Under the pieces are notes generated by a model. That model was not told where the DNA came from and searched no databases. It was given only the letters and a program-made list of their open reading frames with translations. Shown here one piece after another: positions 1 to 8,657 of a stretch of DNA of 64,000 nucleotides (position 1 is the stretch's first letter; each line of letters starts with the position of its first letter). Position numbers and translations under genes: made by a program. The DNA comes from Streptomyces pseudovenezuelae (GTDB lineage: Bacteria > Actinomycetota > Actinomycetes > Streptomycetales > Streptomycetaceae): assembly GCF_001513955.1 (NCBI RefSeq), contig NZ_KQ948147.1, positions 134,532 to 198,531 on the forward strand. Direction: 5' to 3'.

Positions 1-514
1 GCTCGGTGCTGCGCCCGGTGTGCCGGACGAGCAACTCCTCCAGGCGGGCCCGCACCCGGAGCAGCTCGTCGGCCTGGATGGCCAGGTCACTGGCCTGCCC
101 CTGCACCGGCTCGCTCAGCGCGGGCTGGTGGATCACCACCCGTGCGCCCGGCAGTACGGACCGCTTGCCCGGGGTGCCCGCCGCCAGCAGCACCGCCGCG
201 GAGGAGCCGGCCTGGCCGAGGCAGGTCGTCTCCACGTCGCAGCTGACGTACCGCATCGTGTCGTAGATCGCCGACATCGCGCTGAACGAGCCGCCGGGGG
301 AGTTGATGTACAGCGCGATGTCCCGGTCCGGGTCCTGGTACTCGAGGTACATGAACTGCGCCATCAGATCGTTCGCCGAGATGTCGTCGATCTGCGTCCC
401 GAGGAAGACGATCCGCTCCTCCAGCAGCTTCGAGTACGGATCCATCGACTTCTGCCCGAAGCTCGTGCGCTCATGGAACTCGGGCAGGACGTAACGGGCG
501 GTCGGTCGGGCCAT
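1..514 (-). CDS. clpP: ClpP-family serine protease subunit (truncated by window edge)
   Basis: The minus strand encodes the N-terminal part of a ClpP peptidase; the C-terminus lies beyond position 1. Seen: the start ATG at 514 behind a GGAGGGG ribosome site, an oxyanion-type SPGG motif, GQAGSSAA around the catalytic Ser, the AAGTPGKR helix and IHQP with the catalytic His. Family knowledge: ClpP tetradecamers degrade unfolded or tagged proteins with a Clp ATPase in the cytoplasm, and streptomycetes carry several paralogues. This sequence resembles the ClpP3/ClpP4 type more than the housekeeping type. A TGTACAGGATGTAC inverted repeat at about 544-557 may be an operator. It looks like core genome flanking the island. 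Confidence 0.9.
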   Translation of the reverse strand, partial: MARPTARYVLPEFHERTSFGQKSMDPYSKLLEERIVFLGTQIDDISANDLMAQFMYLEYQDPDRDIALYINSPGGSFSAMSAIYDTMRYVSCDVETTCLGQAGSSAAVLLAAGTPGKRSVLPGARVVIHQPALSEPVQGQASDLAIQADELLRVRARLEELLVRHTGRSTE

Positions 515-685
515 GGGTGCCCCTCCTTTGACGTCTGTAAGAAATGTACAGGATGTACGTGACGTTGGGGCAGGGGGTTCCTCGATGTCGCCGGCCGGCC
601 CTGATCTGCGAGATTGTCGCGGCTCGCCGCGGTATGAGCGTCCGTCAATGGGTGCGGGAGGCGTGCGGCGGCTTGTGTCCGCTTC

Positions 686-790
686 ATGACCGTCTTCACC
701 GACACTTGCCGCCAGGCCGGCGTCCGCCGGTCCGTGAGCATGATCGGCTCCAGCGCTGACAACGCGCTTGCCGAGTCCTTCCATCAACAG
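686..790 (+). pseudogene. IS3-type transposase fragment
   Basis: The residues VSMIGSSADNALAESFH at about 737-786 match the conserved region around the second catalytic Asp of IS3-family DDE transposases (usual form: GxxxDNALAESF). Nothing before or after continues the transposase, so this is a short relic. It lies directly left of another relic of a different family and marks the left edge of the biosynthetic island. Confidence 0.7.
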
Positions 791-816
791 GCCCGCCTCC
801 CGCGGCCGGTCCAGGA

Positions 817-1060
817 TCAGGTCCAGCACGCGCCGCAGCGCCCGGTCGCCACCAGGCGGTCCCGGAAGTCGCTCAGCACGGAACAGTCGAACCCGGGACC
901 GGTCAACTCCAGCCCCAGGAGAACTTCCAGTCGATGCGCCCGCGCAGGGCAGTGGTCGCCTGGCGGTCCGACAGGCGGCCCTCCACGAACTGCAGCACCG
1001 ACGCGAGCGCCAACTGGTGGGGCGGCCGGGCAGGTTGGCAACGCTGCGGAAACAGATCCA
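817..1060 (-). pseudogene. IS1182-type transposase N-terminal fragment, frameshifted
   Basis: Read on the minus strand, one frame gives VLQFVEGRLSDRQATTALRG then RIDWK (about 924-1010). A second frame continues with LLGLELTGPGFDCSVLSDF (about 850-920). Together they match the N-terminal domain of IS1182/IS5-like transposases, which normally read DWKYLLGLEL-DPGFDFSVLSEFR in one frame. The frame change and missing catalytic domain mean it is dead. Target site and terminal repeats were not recognised. Confidence 0.75.
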
Positions 1061-1129
1061 TGAAGTCCTGGACGCAGCGACACCTCGATCACCTCACACT
1101 CGTGCCGCCACGCCGTTGCGGCCATCATC

Positions 1130-1740
1130 CCGCCGCCGCAAGGTCACTTGGCGACCACAGCCGAATGCGCCAACGGTGTCCTCCGGCGGGATGGTGCCGC
1201 TCGTAGGGACGGCAGAAGGAGGTCCCGTCGCTTTCGGTGGGCCTCACCTTTGCGGCGGGGGTGACTTCACGCTCGTCGGCCATGGCCAAGCCGTGCATCG
1301 TTCCCCTTGTTGTCTGTGGGGAGGCGACAGGCTCGCGGTGCGAAGTCGCGGGCGTCCCTGCGTCAGGGGCTGCGGGCGCGCTGGGGCTGAGGTGTCCGCG
1401 ATGGGCGTGCCCTCGGGGGTGCGGGTTCAAGCGGCTCGCCATCGCCGGGCTTGCGCACGTCGTAGGGCTTTTTGGAAGGCCGGAAGAGTGAGCGGGCTGG
1501 GGGATGGGGAGGTGAAGGGGGGTCGGGCAGCTGCAAGTCTATGCGTTCGCGGGCGTTGTTGATCAATGTCCTCTACGGAAAGATTGTAAGAATCCCCTCT
1601 TGAAATCGGGCATATATGTACACTCCGACCATGATTACTGTCGCTCTGACTGCATGATGTGTACGGTGGTTGGAATCTTCATGCAGCGCGCCCCGGGTCG
1701 TTGGTGACTGGGGCTCTCGTCACTCGGGAGGGATGCCGAT
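1130..1740. other. Gene-free stretch before oat; probable promoter region
   Basis: I see no convincing gene between the transposase relics and oat. The last 180 bases are relatively AT-rich and should hold the oat promoter. GTACAC at 1618-1623 and GTGTAC at 1659-1664 form a widely spaced inverted pair of unknown meaning. No copy of the GGTAG-NN-CTACC operator found at the other island promoters was spotted here. Confidence 0.5.
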
Positions 1741-2895
1741 ATGGGGCCTGAGGCACCGCAGGGCTTTCGTAGTCTGGCCATGAACATGGGGCTCAAGGAC
1801 GTGGACGACGACTTCGCCGTTGTCGTCTCCGAGGTGCCCGCACGGTCGGCTGCCGTTTTCACGCGATCGCGTTTCGCGGGCCCGAGCGTGGTTCTCAGTC
1901 GCAAGGACGCACCCCTGCAGCGCAGCCGGGGCATGGTCGTGCTCTCCCGGAACGCCAATGTGGCGACGGGCAGTGCCGGAGCCGCGCACGCCGACGAGGT
2001 GCGCACCAGGGTTGCCGCGGCCGTGGGGATCGCTCCCGAAGAGCTGGTCATCGGCTCCACCGGCGTGATCGGTCAGCCCTATCCCATGGAGAGCATCCGC
2101 GCGGGACTGTCCACCCTGACGTGGCCGTTCCCCGATGCGGACTACGCCGCCGCCGCCAAGGCGATCATGACGACCGACACCCGACCGAAGTGCAAGACGG
2201 TCTCCTGCGGCGATGCGGTACTCACCGGGATCGCCAAGGGCGTCGGCATGATCGAGCCCAACATGGCCACCCTGCTCACGTTCTTCTTCACCGATGCGGA
2301 CATTCCGGCCGGCGAACTCGACGCCCTGTTCCGGCGGGTGATGGACAAGACGTTCAACGCCCTGAGCATCGACACGGACACCTCGACCAGCGACACCGCG
2401 GCCATCTTCGCCAATGGTCTGGCCGGCCCGGTGGATCTGGCCGAGTTCGAGCAGGCGTTGCACGAGTGCGCCCTCCACCTCGTCCGCGACATCGCCTCGG
2501 ACGGTGAAGGTGCGTCCAAGCTCATCGAGGTCCAGGTCACCGGAGCTCGCGATGACGCCCAGGCCAAGCGCGTCGCCAAGAGCGTGGTCAACTCGCCCTT
2601 GGTCAAGGCGGCTGTGCACGGCGCGGACCCGAACTGGGGCCGGGTCGCGATGGCGATCGGCAAGCTCGATGACGAGTCCGACATCGAGCCGGCACGGGTG
2701 CGCATCCAGTTCGGTGATCTGGCCATGTACCCGGAGGAGCCGAGTAGCGGCCTCCTGGCGGAAGCCGCCCGCTATCTGAGCGCGGCCGAGGTGGTCATCC
2801 GGTGTGATCTCGGCATCGCCGACGGGGCGTTCACCGTCTACGGCTGTGACCTCACCGAGGGCTACGTGAAGATCAATTCCGAGTACACGAGCTGA
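1741..2895 (+). CDS. oat: Ornithine acetyltransferase of clavam type (ArgJ/OAT2 family)
   Basis: 384 residues, the usual ArgJ length. It moves the acetyl group between N-acetylornithine and glutamate (or the reverse), so it affects the ornithine/arginine pool. Seen: the self-cleavage motif KGVGMIEPNMATLLTF, with processing expected before the Thr of MAT, a DTSTSDT motif, and the C-terminal DGAFTVYGCDLTEGYV. The protein closely resembles the remembered OAT2 of the clavulanate cluster (FTRSRFAGPSVVL, NSPLVKTAVHG-like segments). The start follows GGGAGGG at the right distance. It stands alone upstream of the regulator rather than after cas as in clavulanate clusters. A housekeeping ArgJ role is possible but less likely given the context. 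Confidence 0.92.
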   Translation: MGPEAPQGFRSLAMNMGLKDVDDDFAVVVSEVPARSAAVFTRSRFAGPSVVLSRKDAPLQRSRGMVVLSRNANVATGSAGAAHADEVRTRVAAAVGIAPEELVIGSTGVIGQPYPMESIRAGLSTLTWPFPDADYAAAAKAIMTTDTRPKCKTVSCGDAVLTGIAKGVGMIEPNMATLLTFFFTDADIPAGELDALFRRVMDKTFNALSIDTDTSTSDTAAIFANGLAGPVDLAEFEQALHECALHLVRDIASDGEGASKLIEVQVTGARDDAQAKRVAKSVVNSPLVKAAVHGADPNWGRVAMAIGKLDDESDIEPARVRIQFGDLAMYPEEPSSGLLAEAARYLSAAEVVIRCDLGIADGAFTVYGCDLTEGYVKINSEYTS

Positions 2896-2911
2896 GCGCG
2901 GCGCACAGGCC

Positions 2912-2939
2912 GTGAGAACTACCGACCTCCGAACGGAGG
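2912..2939 (+). promoter_or_regulatory. Possible operator half-site plus small hairpin before the regulator
   Basis: GAGAACTACCGA (2914-2925) matches the right half of the 18-bp operator present at three other island promoters (TAGAACTACCGA). The left arm GGTAG is absent. It is followed at once by a perfect CCTCC-GAAC-GGAGG hairpin (2926-2939). It could mean weak autoregulation of the downstream regulator. A half-site match this short could be chance. Confidence 0.35.
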
Positions 2940-3048
2940 CGGTGTGGCCCGCGGTTGCGGGTTGACGCATCTGATGGCCGGACCGCTGGTCGTCCGCGGG
3001 TGGATCCCGGCGGCAGCGGCAACCGGTACGAGTTCAGGGGGAAGCTTT

Positions 3049-3243
3049 ATGAAGAACCAAGGTCAAGAGCAAGGGTGTTGTCGCCTGCCGTGGGGCAGGG
3101 CTGCCATCGCACGGTATGCGAAGCGCGACAGCATAGTGCTCCCTCGCACGGGTCGGACTGCTGCTCCAGTCTCCCGGGCGGGGGACAGGGGCTGTGCGGC
3201 CGCACCGGCCCGCGATGCCGGCCGGACGGCAGTTCGGGCATGA
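3049..3243 (+). CDS. Small cationic ORF coupled to the LuxR regulator
   Basis: 64 residues starting MKNQGQEQGCCRLPWG. The start ATG sits six bases after a strong AGGGGGA ribosome site, far better than anything before the regulator start. The stop TGA overlaps the regulator ATG (ATGA at 3240-3243), so translating this ORF would deliver ribosomes to the regulator. The product is basic and Cys/Arg/Ala-rich, with no domain or signal peptide that I recognise. It may be a real peptide or only a translational-coupling leader. Codon bias is weaker than in the surrounding genes. Confidence 0.45.
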   Translation: MKNQGQEQGCCRLPWGRAAIARYAKRDSIVLPRTGRTAAPVSRAGDRGCAAAPARDAGRTAVRA

Positions 3244-4859
3244 CGATCAGCGGGGACGAGGAGGGAGTGGCGGACTCGGCGGAAAGCCTGCGGCTGCGAG
3301 CCGAGGACCTCTTCAGGGCAGGCCGTGCGGACGAGGCGCAGGTGCTGTTGATCAGGGCTCTCGCCGAGGCTGACAAAGAAGCCGGAACTTCCAGGGCGGC
3401 ACTCCTGGAGCGCATGGGACGCTATCTCGATGCCGCCAGCACCAGTTGGACCCACGACTACTTCGAGCAGGCGCTGGCCGAACTGCACGAGGACGAGCCG
3501 TTCCACAGCAGGATCAAGGTGTTGTGCTCGGCGGGCTTCGCCTATGTGCAGCGGGGGCGCCCGGATGACGGAATGCGTCTGCTCAACGAAGCGATCACCC
3601 TGACCCAGGGTGCCGGCGACGTGGAGCTGGAAACCACCGTCTACACGATCGCGGCCGAGACCCTGATGGCGCTCGGCAGTTTGGGCGAGTCGCTCGACTG
3701 CACCCGTCGGGCCCGCCGTGCGGGCATGGATTCCGGGCATCACCCCCTGGTGATCCGCTCCTACTTCAACGAGGCGCGGGCCACGTACCTGCGTACCGGT
3801 AGCGTCAGTGACGCGATGCGCATCCGCAGAGCCGGTCTCAAGTGTGCCGCTGGGCTCGGGCAGTTGGACACCGAGGAAGGCAACACCCTTCGCCTGGCAC
3901 TGATCGAGGACCTCATCGAGGCGGCCAACTGGCCCGAGGCCGCCGAACTGCTCGGGCCGGAGATGAACAGCGGTCACGGCTCGCTCAACGAGGTCGAGGA
4001 GACGCTCGTACGCTGCTGGTTCTCGACGTGGCGGGGCCAACGACCCGTGAAGGTGCCGCCGTTCACCGAACTCGTCGAGTCCAGCAGTCCGCTGCACCAG
4101 GCCTATCTGCTGAGCCTCGCCTTAGCTGGGGCGGCCCGGCTGAAGGACTACCGGAGCGTGGAGGAGCTGACCGGACGGGCGCTGGGTCACGCCGAGGGCT
4201 TCCTCGCCCCACCCAGCAGCGGTCTCTACATCATCGACGCGCTGGCCTCGGCGATCGAGGCGCAGAGCGGCCGACGCCACACCGTCATGCATCCCGAGTG
4301 CGCTCCGCGGCGGCTGCTCGACGTGGTGGAGCGCGTCTACGAGGAGACCCGTCGTCATGTTTCCGCCCGCTACGAGCTCACCGACGGGGTGGTGTCCCAG
4401 GCGCGCGCTCTGGTGGCCGCGCCCGAGGAGGCGGCGCCGCACTGGGACCACGCGATCCTCGTCTTCAGGCGCACCCATGCGTGCGCGCGCCTCGTCCCGG
4501 CCCTGCTGGGGCGGGCCGCGCTGTGCGAGCCCGGTGATCCGCACGCCGAGATGCTGCTGGTGGAGGCAGAGCGCATCGCCGAGTGGATGCAGGCCGGGCC
4601 GTATCTCGAACGGATCGCCCAACTGCGGGGCACGGCGGAGCGGTCCGAGCCCTCAGCAGCGGTGCTGACGGGGCGACAGCTCGAAGTGGTGGCGCTGCTG
4701 GCGGACGGCCAGACCGACCGGGAGATCGCCGTGAGGCTCGGGCTCAGCGTGCGCACGGTGAACGCACATGTCGTGCAGATCCTCACGCGGCTCGGCGTCC
4801 GCAACCGAGCCGAGACCGCGGCCTGGTACTACCGGTCCGGCCCGACGCGGCAAGCCTGA
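3240..4859 (+). CDS. Cluster regulator: TPR-like helical region plus LuxR-type HTH
   Basis: 539 residues. The C-terminal 65 residues form a LuxR/NarL helix-turn-helix (LTGRQLEVVALLADGQTDREI, then GLSVRTVNAHVVQILTRLGV). The long N-terminal part is alpha-helical with tetratricopeptide-like repeats (AGRADEAQVLLIRALAEADK type), as in large ATPase-less LuxR/MalT-like regulators. No receiver domain and no Walker motif are seen. The chosen start (3240) overlaps the stop of the small upstream ORF; an in-frame extension to 2955 lacks a ribosome site. Codon 295 is TTA (4122-4124), so translation should need the bldA tRNA. It is the only dedicated regulator seen in the island and the likely ligand of the shared operator. 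Confidence 0.85.
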   Translation: MTISGDEEGVADSAESLRLRAEDLFRAGRADEAQVLLIRALAEADKEAGTSRAALLERMGRYLDAASTSWTHDYFEQALAELHEDEPFHSRIKVLCSAGFAYVQRGRPDDGMRLLNEAITLTQGAGDVELETTVYTIAAETLMALGSLGESLDCTRRARRAGMDSGHHPLVIRSYFNEARATYLRTGSVSDAMRIRRAGLKCAAGLGQLDTEEGNTLRLALIEDLIEAANWPEAAELLGPEMNSGHGSLNEVEETLVRCWFSTWRGQRPVKVPPFTELVESSSPLHQAYLLSLALAGAARLKDYRSVEELTGRALGHAEGFLAPPSSGLYIIDALASAIEAQSGRRHTVMHPECAPRRLLDVVERVYEETRRHVSARYELTDGVVSQARALVAAPEEAAPHWDHAILVFRRTHACARLVPALLGRAALCEPGDPHAEMLLVEAERIAEWMQAGPYLERIAQLRGTAERSEPSAAVLTGRQLEVVALLADGQTDREIAVRLGLSVRTVNAHVVQILTRLGVRNRAETAAWYYRSGPTRQA

Positions 4860-5090
4860 CCGCCGCGCAACCGATCGCGCCGGAAGGCGGCCTGACGGTG
4901 AGCGTTTCTTCACGGAGTCCGGCACGGATGACGCCGGGCGCCGGAAATCGGCGTGCTGCGCGCGGGAATTGAGAAGGGGCCGCAGGGGGCGCGCTATTCG
5001 TAGCTCGCCCCCGCTGGTCAGTGGCCGATGATGTTACACCCCTCGCCGAGACAGTAGCACCTTGCCGCATTCCGATACGTGGGATGGGGA

Positions 5091-5135
5091 TAGGTAGAAC
5101 TACCGATGTGCTTATGACCGTCGGCCGGATAGAAC
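5091..5135 (+). promoter_or_regulatory. P1: operator plus -10 element ahead of ceaS
   Basis: TAGGTAGAACTACCGATG (5091-5108) contains the palindrome GGTAG-AA-CTACC. After 21 bases comes TAGAAC (5130-5135), a good Streptomyces -10. The same 18-mer and spacing recur at P2 and P3. There is no -35 box of TTGACA type, so activation by a protein bound at the operator is expected. The transcript would start near 5142 and leave an approximately 260-nt leader before ceaS. Confidence 0.75.
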
Positions 5136-5403
5136 TTGGTGTGTTGCCGTCGACGACGTGCAACACGCCGCTTTTCGTGGAATCGGTGCGAATGGTGAAA
5201 TCCACGCCACACGAATGGCTATCGCGCCCGGGGTCTCACGGGCACTCCGGGGGCGATCATGTTCGCCCGATATGGCGCGAGGGCGGCACATTTCTCACTG
5301 ATTCTCCTGGCGTCACCTGTGCTGCAGGCATGCGCCGAGAGGGCGATTCAGTGTGCCCGAACCAGCGTTGCCACGGATTTCCTGAATAAGAACCTGGAGT
5401 GTC
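5136..5403 (+). other. Long untranslated leader of the ceaS operon
   Basis: About 260 bases separate the inferred P1 start from ceaS. I see no riboswitch fold I can name. One open frame (ATG 5259 to TGA 5432, 57 codons) has a hydrophobic middle but no clear ribosome site and overlaps the ceaS start, so I do not call it a gene. GGAG about six bases before 5404 is the ceaS ribosome site. Confidence 0.4.
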
Positions 5404-7125
5404 ATGTCCCGCATTTCCACCGCCCCCGGTGACCAGCCGACCGCCGCGCACGCCCTGCTGAAGAGGCTGAGTGAGCACGGGGTGGAGAAGGTGTTCGGGG
5501 TCGTCGGCCGTGAGGCCGCGTCGATCCTGTTCGACGAGCAGGACGGGGTGGAGTTCGTGCTGACCCGGCACGAGTTCACAGCGGGTGTCGCGGCCGACGT
5601 ACTGGCCCGCATCACAGGCCGCCCGCAGGCCTGCTGGGCCACCCTGGGCCCGGGCATGACCAACCTGTCCACCGGCATGGCCACCTCGATGCTGGACCGG
5701 TCCCCGGTCATCGCGCTGGCCGCGCAGTCCGAGTCGCACGACATCTTCCCCAACGACACCCACCAGTGCCTCGACCTGGTGGCGATCGCCAAGCCGATGT
5801 CGAAGTACGCGGCCGAGCTGGAGCGCCCCGCGGAGATCACCGACTTGGTCGACTCCGCCGTGGCCGCCTCGATGACCGAACCCGTCGGGCCGTCGTTCAT
5901 CTCGCTCCCCGTCGACCTGCTCGGTTCCTCCGACGGTGTCGACCTGGCCCAGGACCACGGGCCCGCCCGCACCCCGCACAAGCCCATCGGCGCGGTCCAG
6001 CCGGGCTGGGAGCAGGACGCCGACCGTGCCGCCGAGCTGCTGGCCGGCGCCGAGCACCCGGTGTTCGTGGTCGGCGCGGCCGCGATCCGCTCCGGTGCGG
6101 TCGACGCGATCCGCGTGCTGGCGGAGCGACTTGGCATCCCGGTCATCACGACATACATCGCCAAGGGCGTCCTGCCGCACGACCACGCCCTCAACTACGG
6201 TGCGGTCACCGGCTACATGGACGGCATCCTCGGCTTCCCCGCCCTGGAGACCCTGTTCGGCCCCGCCGACGTCATCCTGACCCTGGGCTACGACTATGCC
6301 GAGGACCTGCGCCCCTCGATGTGGGAGCGCGGCCAGGACAAGCAGACCGTGCGCGTCTCCCCGACGGCCAACCCCGTACCGCGCGTCTACCGGCCCACGG
6401 TCGACGTGGTGACCGACGTGCTGGCCTTCGTCGAGCATCTCGACGCCGCCACCACCGACCTGCCGGCCAAGGTCCGCCACGACATCACGCCGCTGCGCGA
6501 GCGCATCGCCGAGTTCCTCGCCGACCCCGAGGAGTACGCGGACGGCATGCGCGTACACCAGGTCATGGACTCCATGAACGCGGTGATGGCCGAGACCGCC
6601 GGGCCCGGCGCCGGCACCATCGTCTCCGACATCGGCTTCTTCCGGCACTACGGAGTCCTGTTCGCCCGCGCCGACCAGCCCTACGGCTTCCTGACCTCGG
6701 CCGGGTGCTCCAGCTTCGGCTACGGCATCCCGGCCGCCATCGGTGCCCAGCTGGCCCGCCCCGGCGAGCCGACCTTCCTCATCGCGGGCGACGGTGGCTT
6801 CCACTCCAACAGCGCGGACCTGGAGACCATCGCGCGCCTGGGCCTGCCGATCGTCACGGTGGTCGTCAACAACGACACCAACGGTCTGATCGAGCTCTAC
6901 CAGAACATGGGACACCAGCGCAGCCACGACCCGGCCATCAAGTTCACCGGAGTCGACTTCGTCGCCCTGGCCGAGGCCAACGGCGTGGAGGCCACCAAGG
7001 CCACCAACCGCGCGGAACTGCTCGGCGCGCTGCGCAAGGGCGCCGAACTGGGACGCCCCTACCTGATCGAGGTGTCCATCAACTACGACTTCACCACGGG
7101 CGGTTTCGGCGCCCTGAAGATCTGA
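5404..7125 (+). CDS. ceaS: N2-(2-carboxyethyl)arginine synthase, first clavam enzyme
   Basis: 573 residues, the same length as clavulanate CeaS. This ThDP- and Mg-dependent enzyme joins glyceraldehyde-3-phosphate and L-arginine to give N2-(2-carboxyethyl)arginine in the cytoplasm. Seen: the ThDP-activating Glu in LTRHEFTAGVAADV near residue 57, the ThDP/Mg motif GDGGFHSN followed by VVNNDTNG near residues 465-495, and the CeaS-like stretch TSMLDRSPVIALAAQSE. An acetolactate synthase would share the fold, but the immediate bls-pah-cas context settles the assignment. The stop and the bls start share bases (TGATG). Confidence 0.97.
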   Translation: MSRISTAPGDQPTAAHALLKRLSEHGVEKVFGVVGREAASILFDEQDGVEFVLTRHEFTAGVAADVLARITGRPQACWATLGPGMTNLSTGMATSMLDRSPVIALAAQSESHDIFPNDTHQCLDLVAIAKPMSKYAAELERPAEITDLVDSAVAASMTEPVGPSFISLPVDLLGSSDGVDLAQDHGPARTPHKPIGAVQPGWEQDADRAAELLAGAEHPVFVVGAAAIRSGAVDAIRVLAERLGIPVITTYIAKGVLPHDHALNYGAVTGYMDGILGFPALETLFGPADVILTLGYDYAEDLRPSMWERGQDKQTVRVSPTANPVPRVYRPTVDVVTDVLAFVEHLDAATTDLPAKVRHDITPLRERIAEFLADPEEYADGMRVHQVMDSMNAVMAETAGPGAGTIVSDIGFFRHYGVLFARADQPYGFLTSAGCSSFGYGIPAAIGAQLARPGEPTFLIAGDGGFHSNSADLETIARLGLPIVTVVVNNDTNGLIELYQNMGHQRSHDPAIKFTGVDFVALAEANGVEATKATNRAELLGALRKGAELGRPYLIEVSINYDFTTGGFGALKI

Positions 7126-8657
7126 TGGCCCCCCTCGGCACCCTCCCGCCCGCCCTCGGGTTCCTGGCCTGCGCGCACACGGGCGCCGGCGCGGCACCCC
7201 CGGGCCCTGTCGCCACCCGGGCGCTGCACGCCGAGGCCGGCGGGGCGCTGTCCGCCCAGATCCTCTCGGCCACCGTGCTGCACGGTCCCGGCACCGACCC
7301 GGGACGCGCCTGGACCCGGGCCGGCGATACCGTCGTCGTGGTCGCGGGGGAGTTCTACAACCAGGACGAGCTGCGCTCCGTCCTGCCCGGCAGCCCGGCG
7401 TGCGACAGCGACGCCGAACTACTCGCGGCGCTCTTCGACCGCTACGACCTGCATGCCTTCCGGCTGGTCAACGGACGATTCGCGGCCGTGGTGGCGAGCG
7501 GTGCCCGGCTGTGCGCGGCCACCGATCACGCGGGCTCCGTCCCGCTGTATCTGCGGCCCGCTCCCGGGGACATCCGCATCGCGACGGAGGCCAAGGCGCT
7601 GGCGGCACAGGGCTCGCCCCGGGGCCCCGCACTGCCCGGGACGCGCCGGGTTCCAGGACTGCCCGGCGTGCACCAGGTGCCGGCCGGGACGGTCCTGGAA
7701 CTGGCGGTGGACTCCGCCGACGGCAGCCTCCATCGCACCTGGGAACCTCCCAGCGCGCGCCGGATCCTTTCCGAGGACGCGGCATGCCGGGCGGTCCGCG
7801 GCGCTCTGGAACGTGCCGTCGAGCGCCGGCTGGCCGTCGGGACCAAACCGTTGGTGGTGCTGTCCGGGGGCATCGACTCCTCCGCGGTCGCCGCCCTCGC
7901 CGCCGCCCACGGCCCGCTCGACACCCTGTCCATGGGGACCGACCTCTCGGACGAGTTCCCGCAGGCCGAGGTGGTGGCCCGGCACCTGGCCACGGACCAC
8001 AGCGAACTCGTCATCCCCATGGACGCGTTGCTGCGCCGGCTGCCGTACACGGTGTGGGCGGCGGAGACCCTGGACGCCGACATCGTCGAGTACCTGCTGC
8101 CGCTGGTCGGCCTGTACCGCGGACTCCCGGACACGCCACGGCGCGTCCTCACCGGCTACGGGGCCGACATCCCCCTCGCCGGCATGCACCGCGAGGACCG
8201 GTTGCCGCAGCTGGACACCGCCGTCGCCCACGACATGGCCACCTTCGACGGACTCAACGAGATGTCGCCGGTGCTCGCCGCCGTGCACGGTCACTGGACC
8301 AGCCACCCCTACTGGGACCGCGACGTCCTGGATCTGCTGGTCGGCCTGGAGGCCGGGCTGAAACGCCGCCACGGACGCGACAAGTGGGTGCTCAGAGCCG
8401 CCATGACGGACCTGCTTCCAGAGGAGACCGTCACCCGCCCCAAGCTAGGTGTGCACGAGGGCTCCGGGGTCTCGGTCGCCTTCACCCGGCTGCTGTCCGA
8501 CAACGGCGTGCCCGACCGGGACATCGCCACGGCGAAGACCCTCGTGGTCCGCGAACTCTTCGACCGGACCGTGGCCGAGGGCGGCCACCCCGACCAGGTG
8601 AGCGGTGAGAGCGCGATCCACGCCGCGCTGCGCCGGCTGCGCCAAGGAGCGGCATGA
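7125..8657 (+). CDS. bls: Beta-lactam synthetase of the clavam pathway
   Basis: 510 residues; asparagine-synthetase-like. It adenylates carboxyethylarginine and closes the four-membered ring to deoxyguanidinoproclavaminate. Seen: the degenerate N-terminal Ntn domain without the amidotransferase Cys, the ATP-PPi loop LSGGIDSS (near residue 246), LTGYGADIPLAG with the catalytic Tyr, FDGLNEMSP with the partner Glu, and RPKLGVHEGSG with the essential Lys. All catalytic residues known for BLS are intact, unlike the paralogue at 42262. The ATG overlaps the ceaS stop and the gene overlaps pah by four bases. Confidence 0.97.
   Translation: MAPLGTLPPALGFLACAHTGAGAAPPGPVATRALHAEAGGALSAQILSATVLHGPGTDPGRAWTRAGDTVVVVAGEFYNQDELRSVLPGSPACDSDAELLAALFDRYDLHAFRLVNGRFAAVVASGARLCAATDHAGSVPLYLRPAPGDIRIATEAKALAAQGSPRGPALPGTRRVPGLPGVHQVPAGTVLELAVDSADGSLHRTWEPPSARRILSEDAACRAVRGALERAVERRLAVGTKPLVVLSGGIDSSAVAALAAAHGPLDTLSMGTDLSDEFPQAEVVARHLATDHSELVIPMDALLRRLPYTVWAAETLDADIVEYLLPLVGLYRGLPDTPRRVLTGYGADIPLAGMHREDRLPQLDTAVAHDMATFDGLNEMSPVLAAVHGHWTSHPYWDRDVLDLLVGLEAGLKRRHGRDKWVLRAAMTDLLPEETVTRPKLGVHEGSGVSVAFTRLLSDNGVPDRDIATAKTLVVRELFDRTVAEGGHPDQVSGESAIHAALRRLRQGAA

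Noticed and set aside
1720..2970. Minus-strand open frame opposite oat
   Set aside because: Shadow of the ornithine acetyltransferase gene; composition typical of antisense in high-GC DNA.
2955..3239. N-terminal extension of the LuxR regulator to 2955
   Set aside because: No ribosome site and no TPR pattern in the extension; the ATGA overlap at 3240 is a better start.
5091..5108. Operator considered as a gamma-butyrolactone receptor (ARE) site
   Set aside because: The GGTAG-AA-CTACC core with fixed spacing to a -10 and no -35 box fits an activator of LuxR type better than the ARE consensus I remember, and no receptor or synthase gene is in the window.
5259..5432. 57-codon ORF in the ceaS leader with a hydrophobic stretch and a lipobox-like SPVLQAC
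   Set aside because: No good ribosome site, overlaps the ceaS start by 29 bases, and shows no Streptomyces codon bias; kept only as a note in case conservation supports it.
5257..7197. Long minus-strand open frame opposite ceaS
   Set aside because: Antisense shadow of a well-identified gene; no start site, no family motif.
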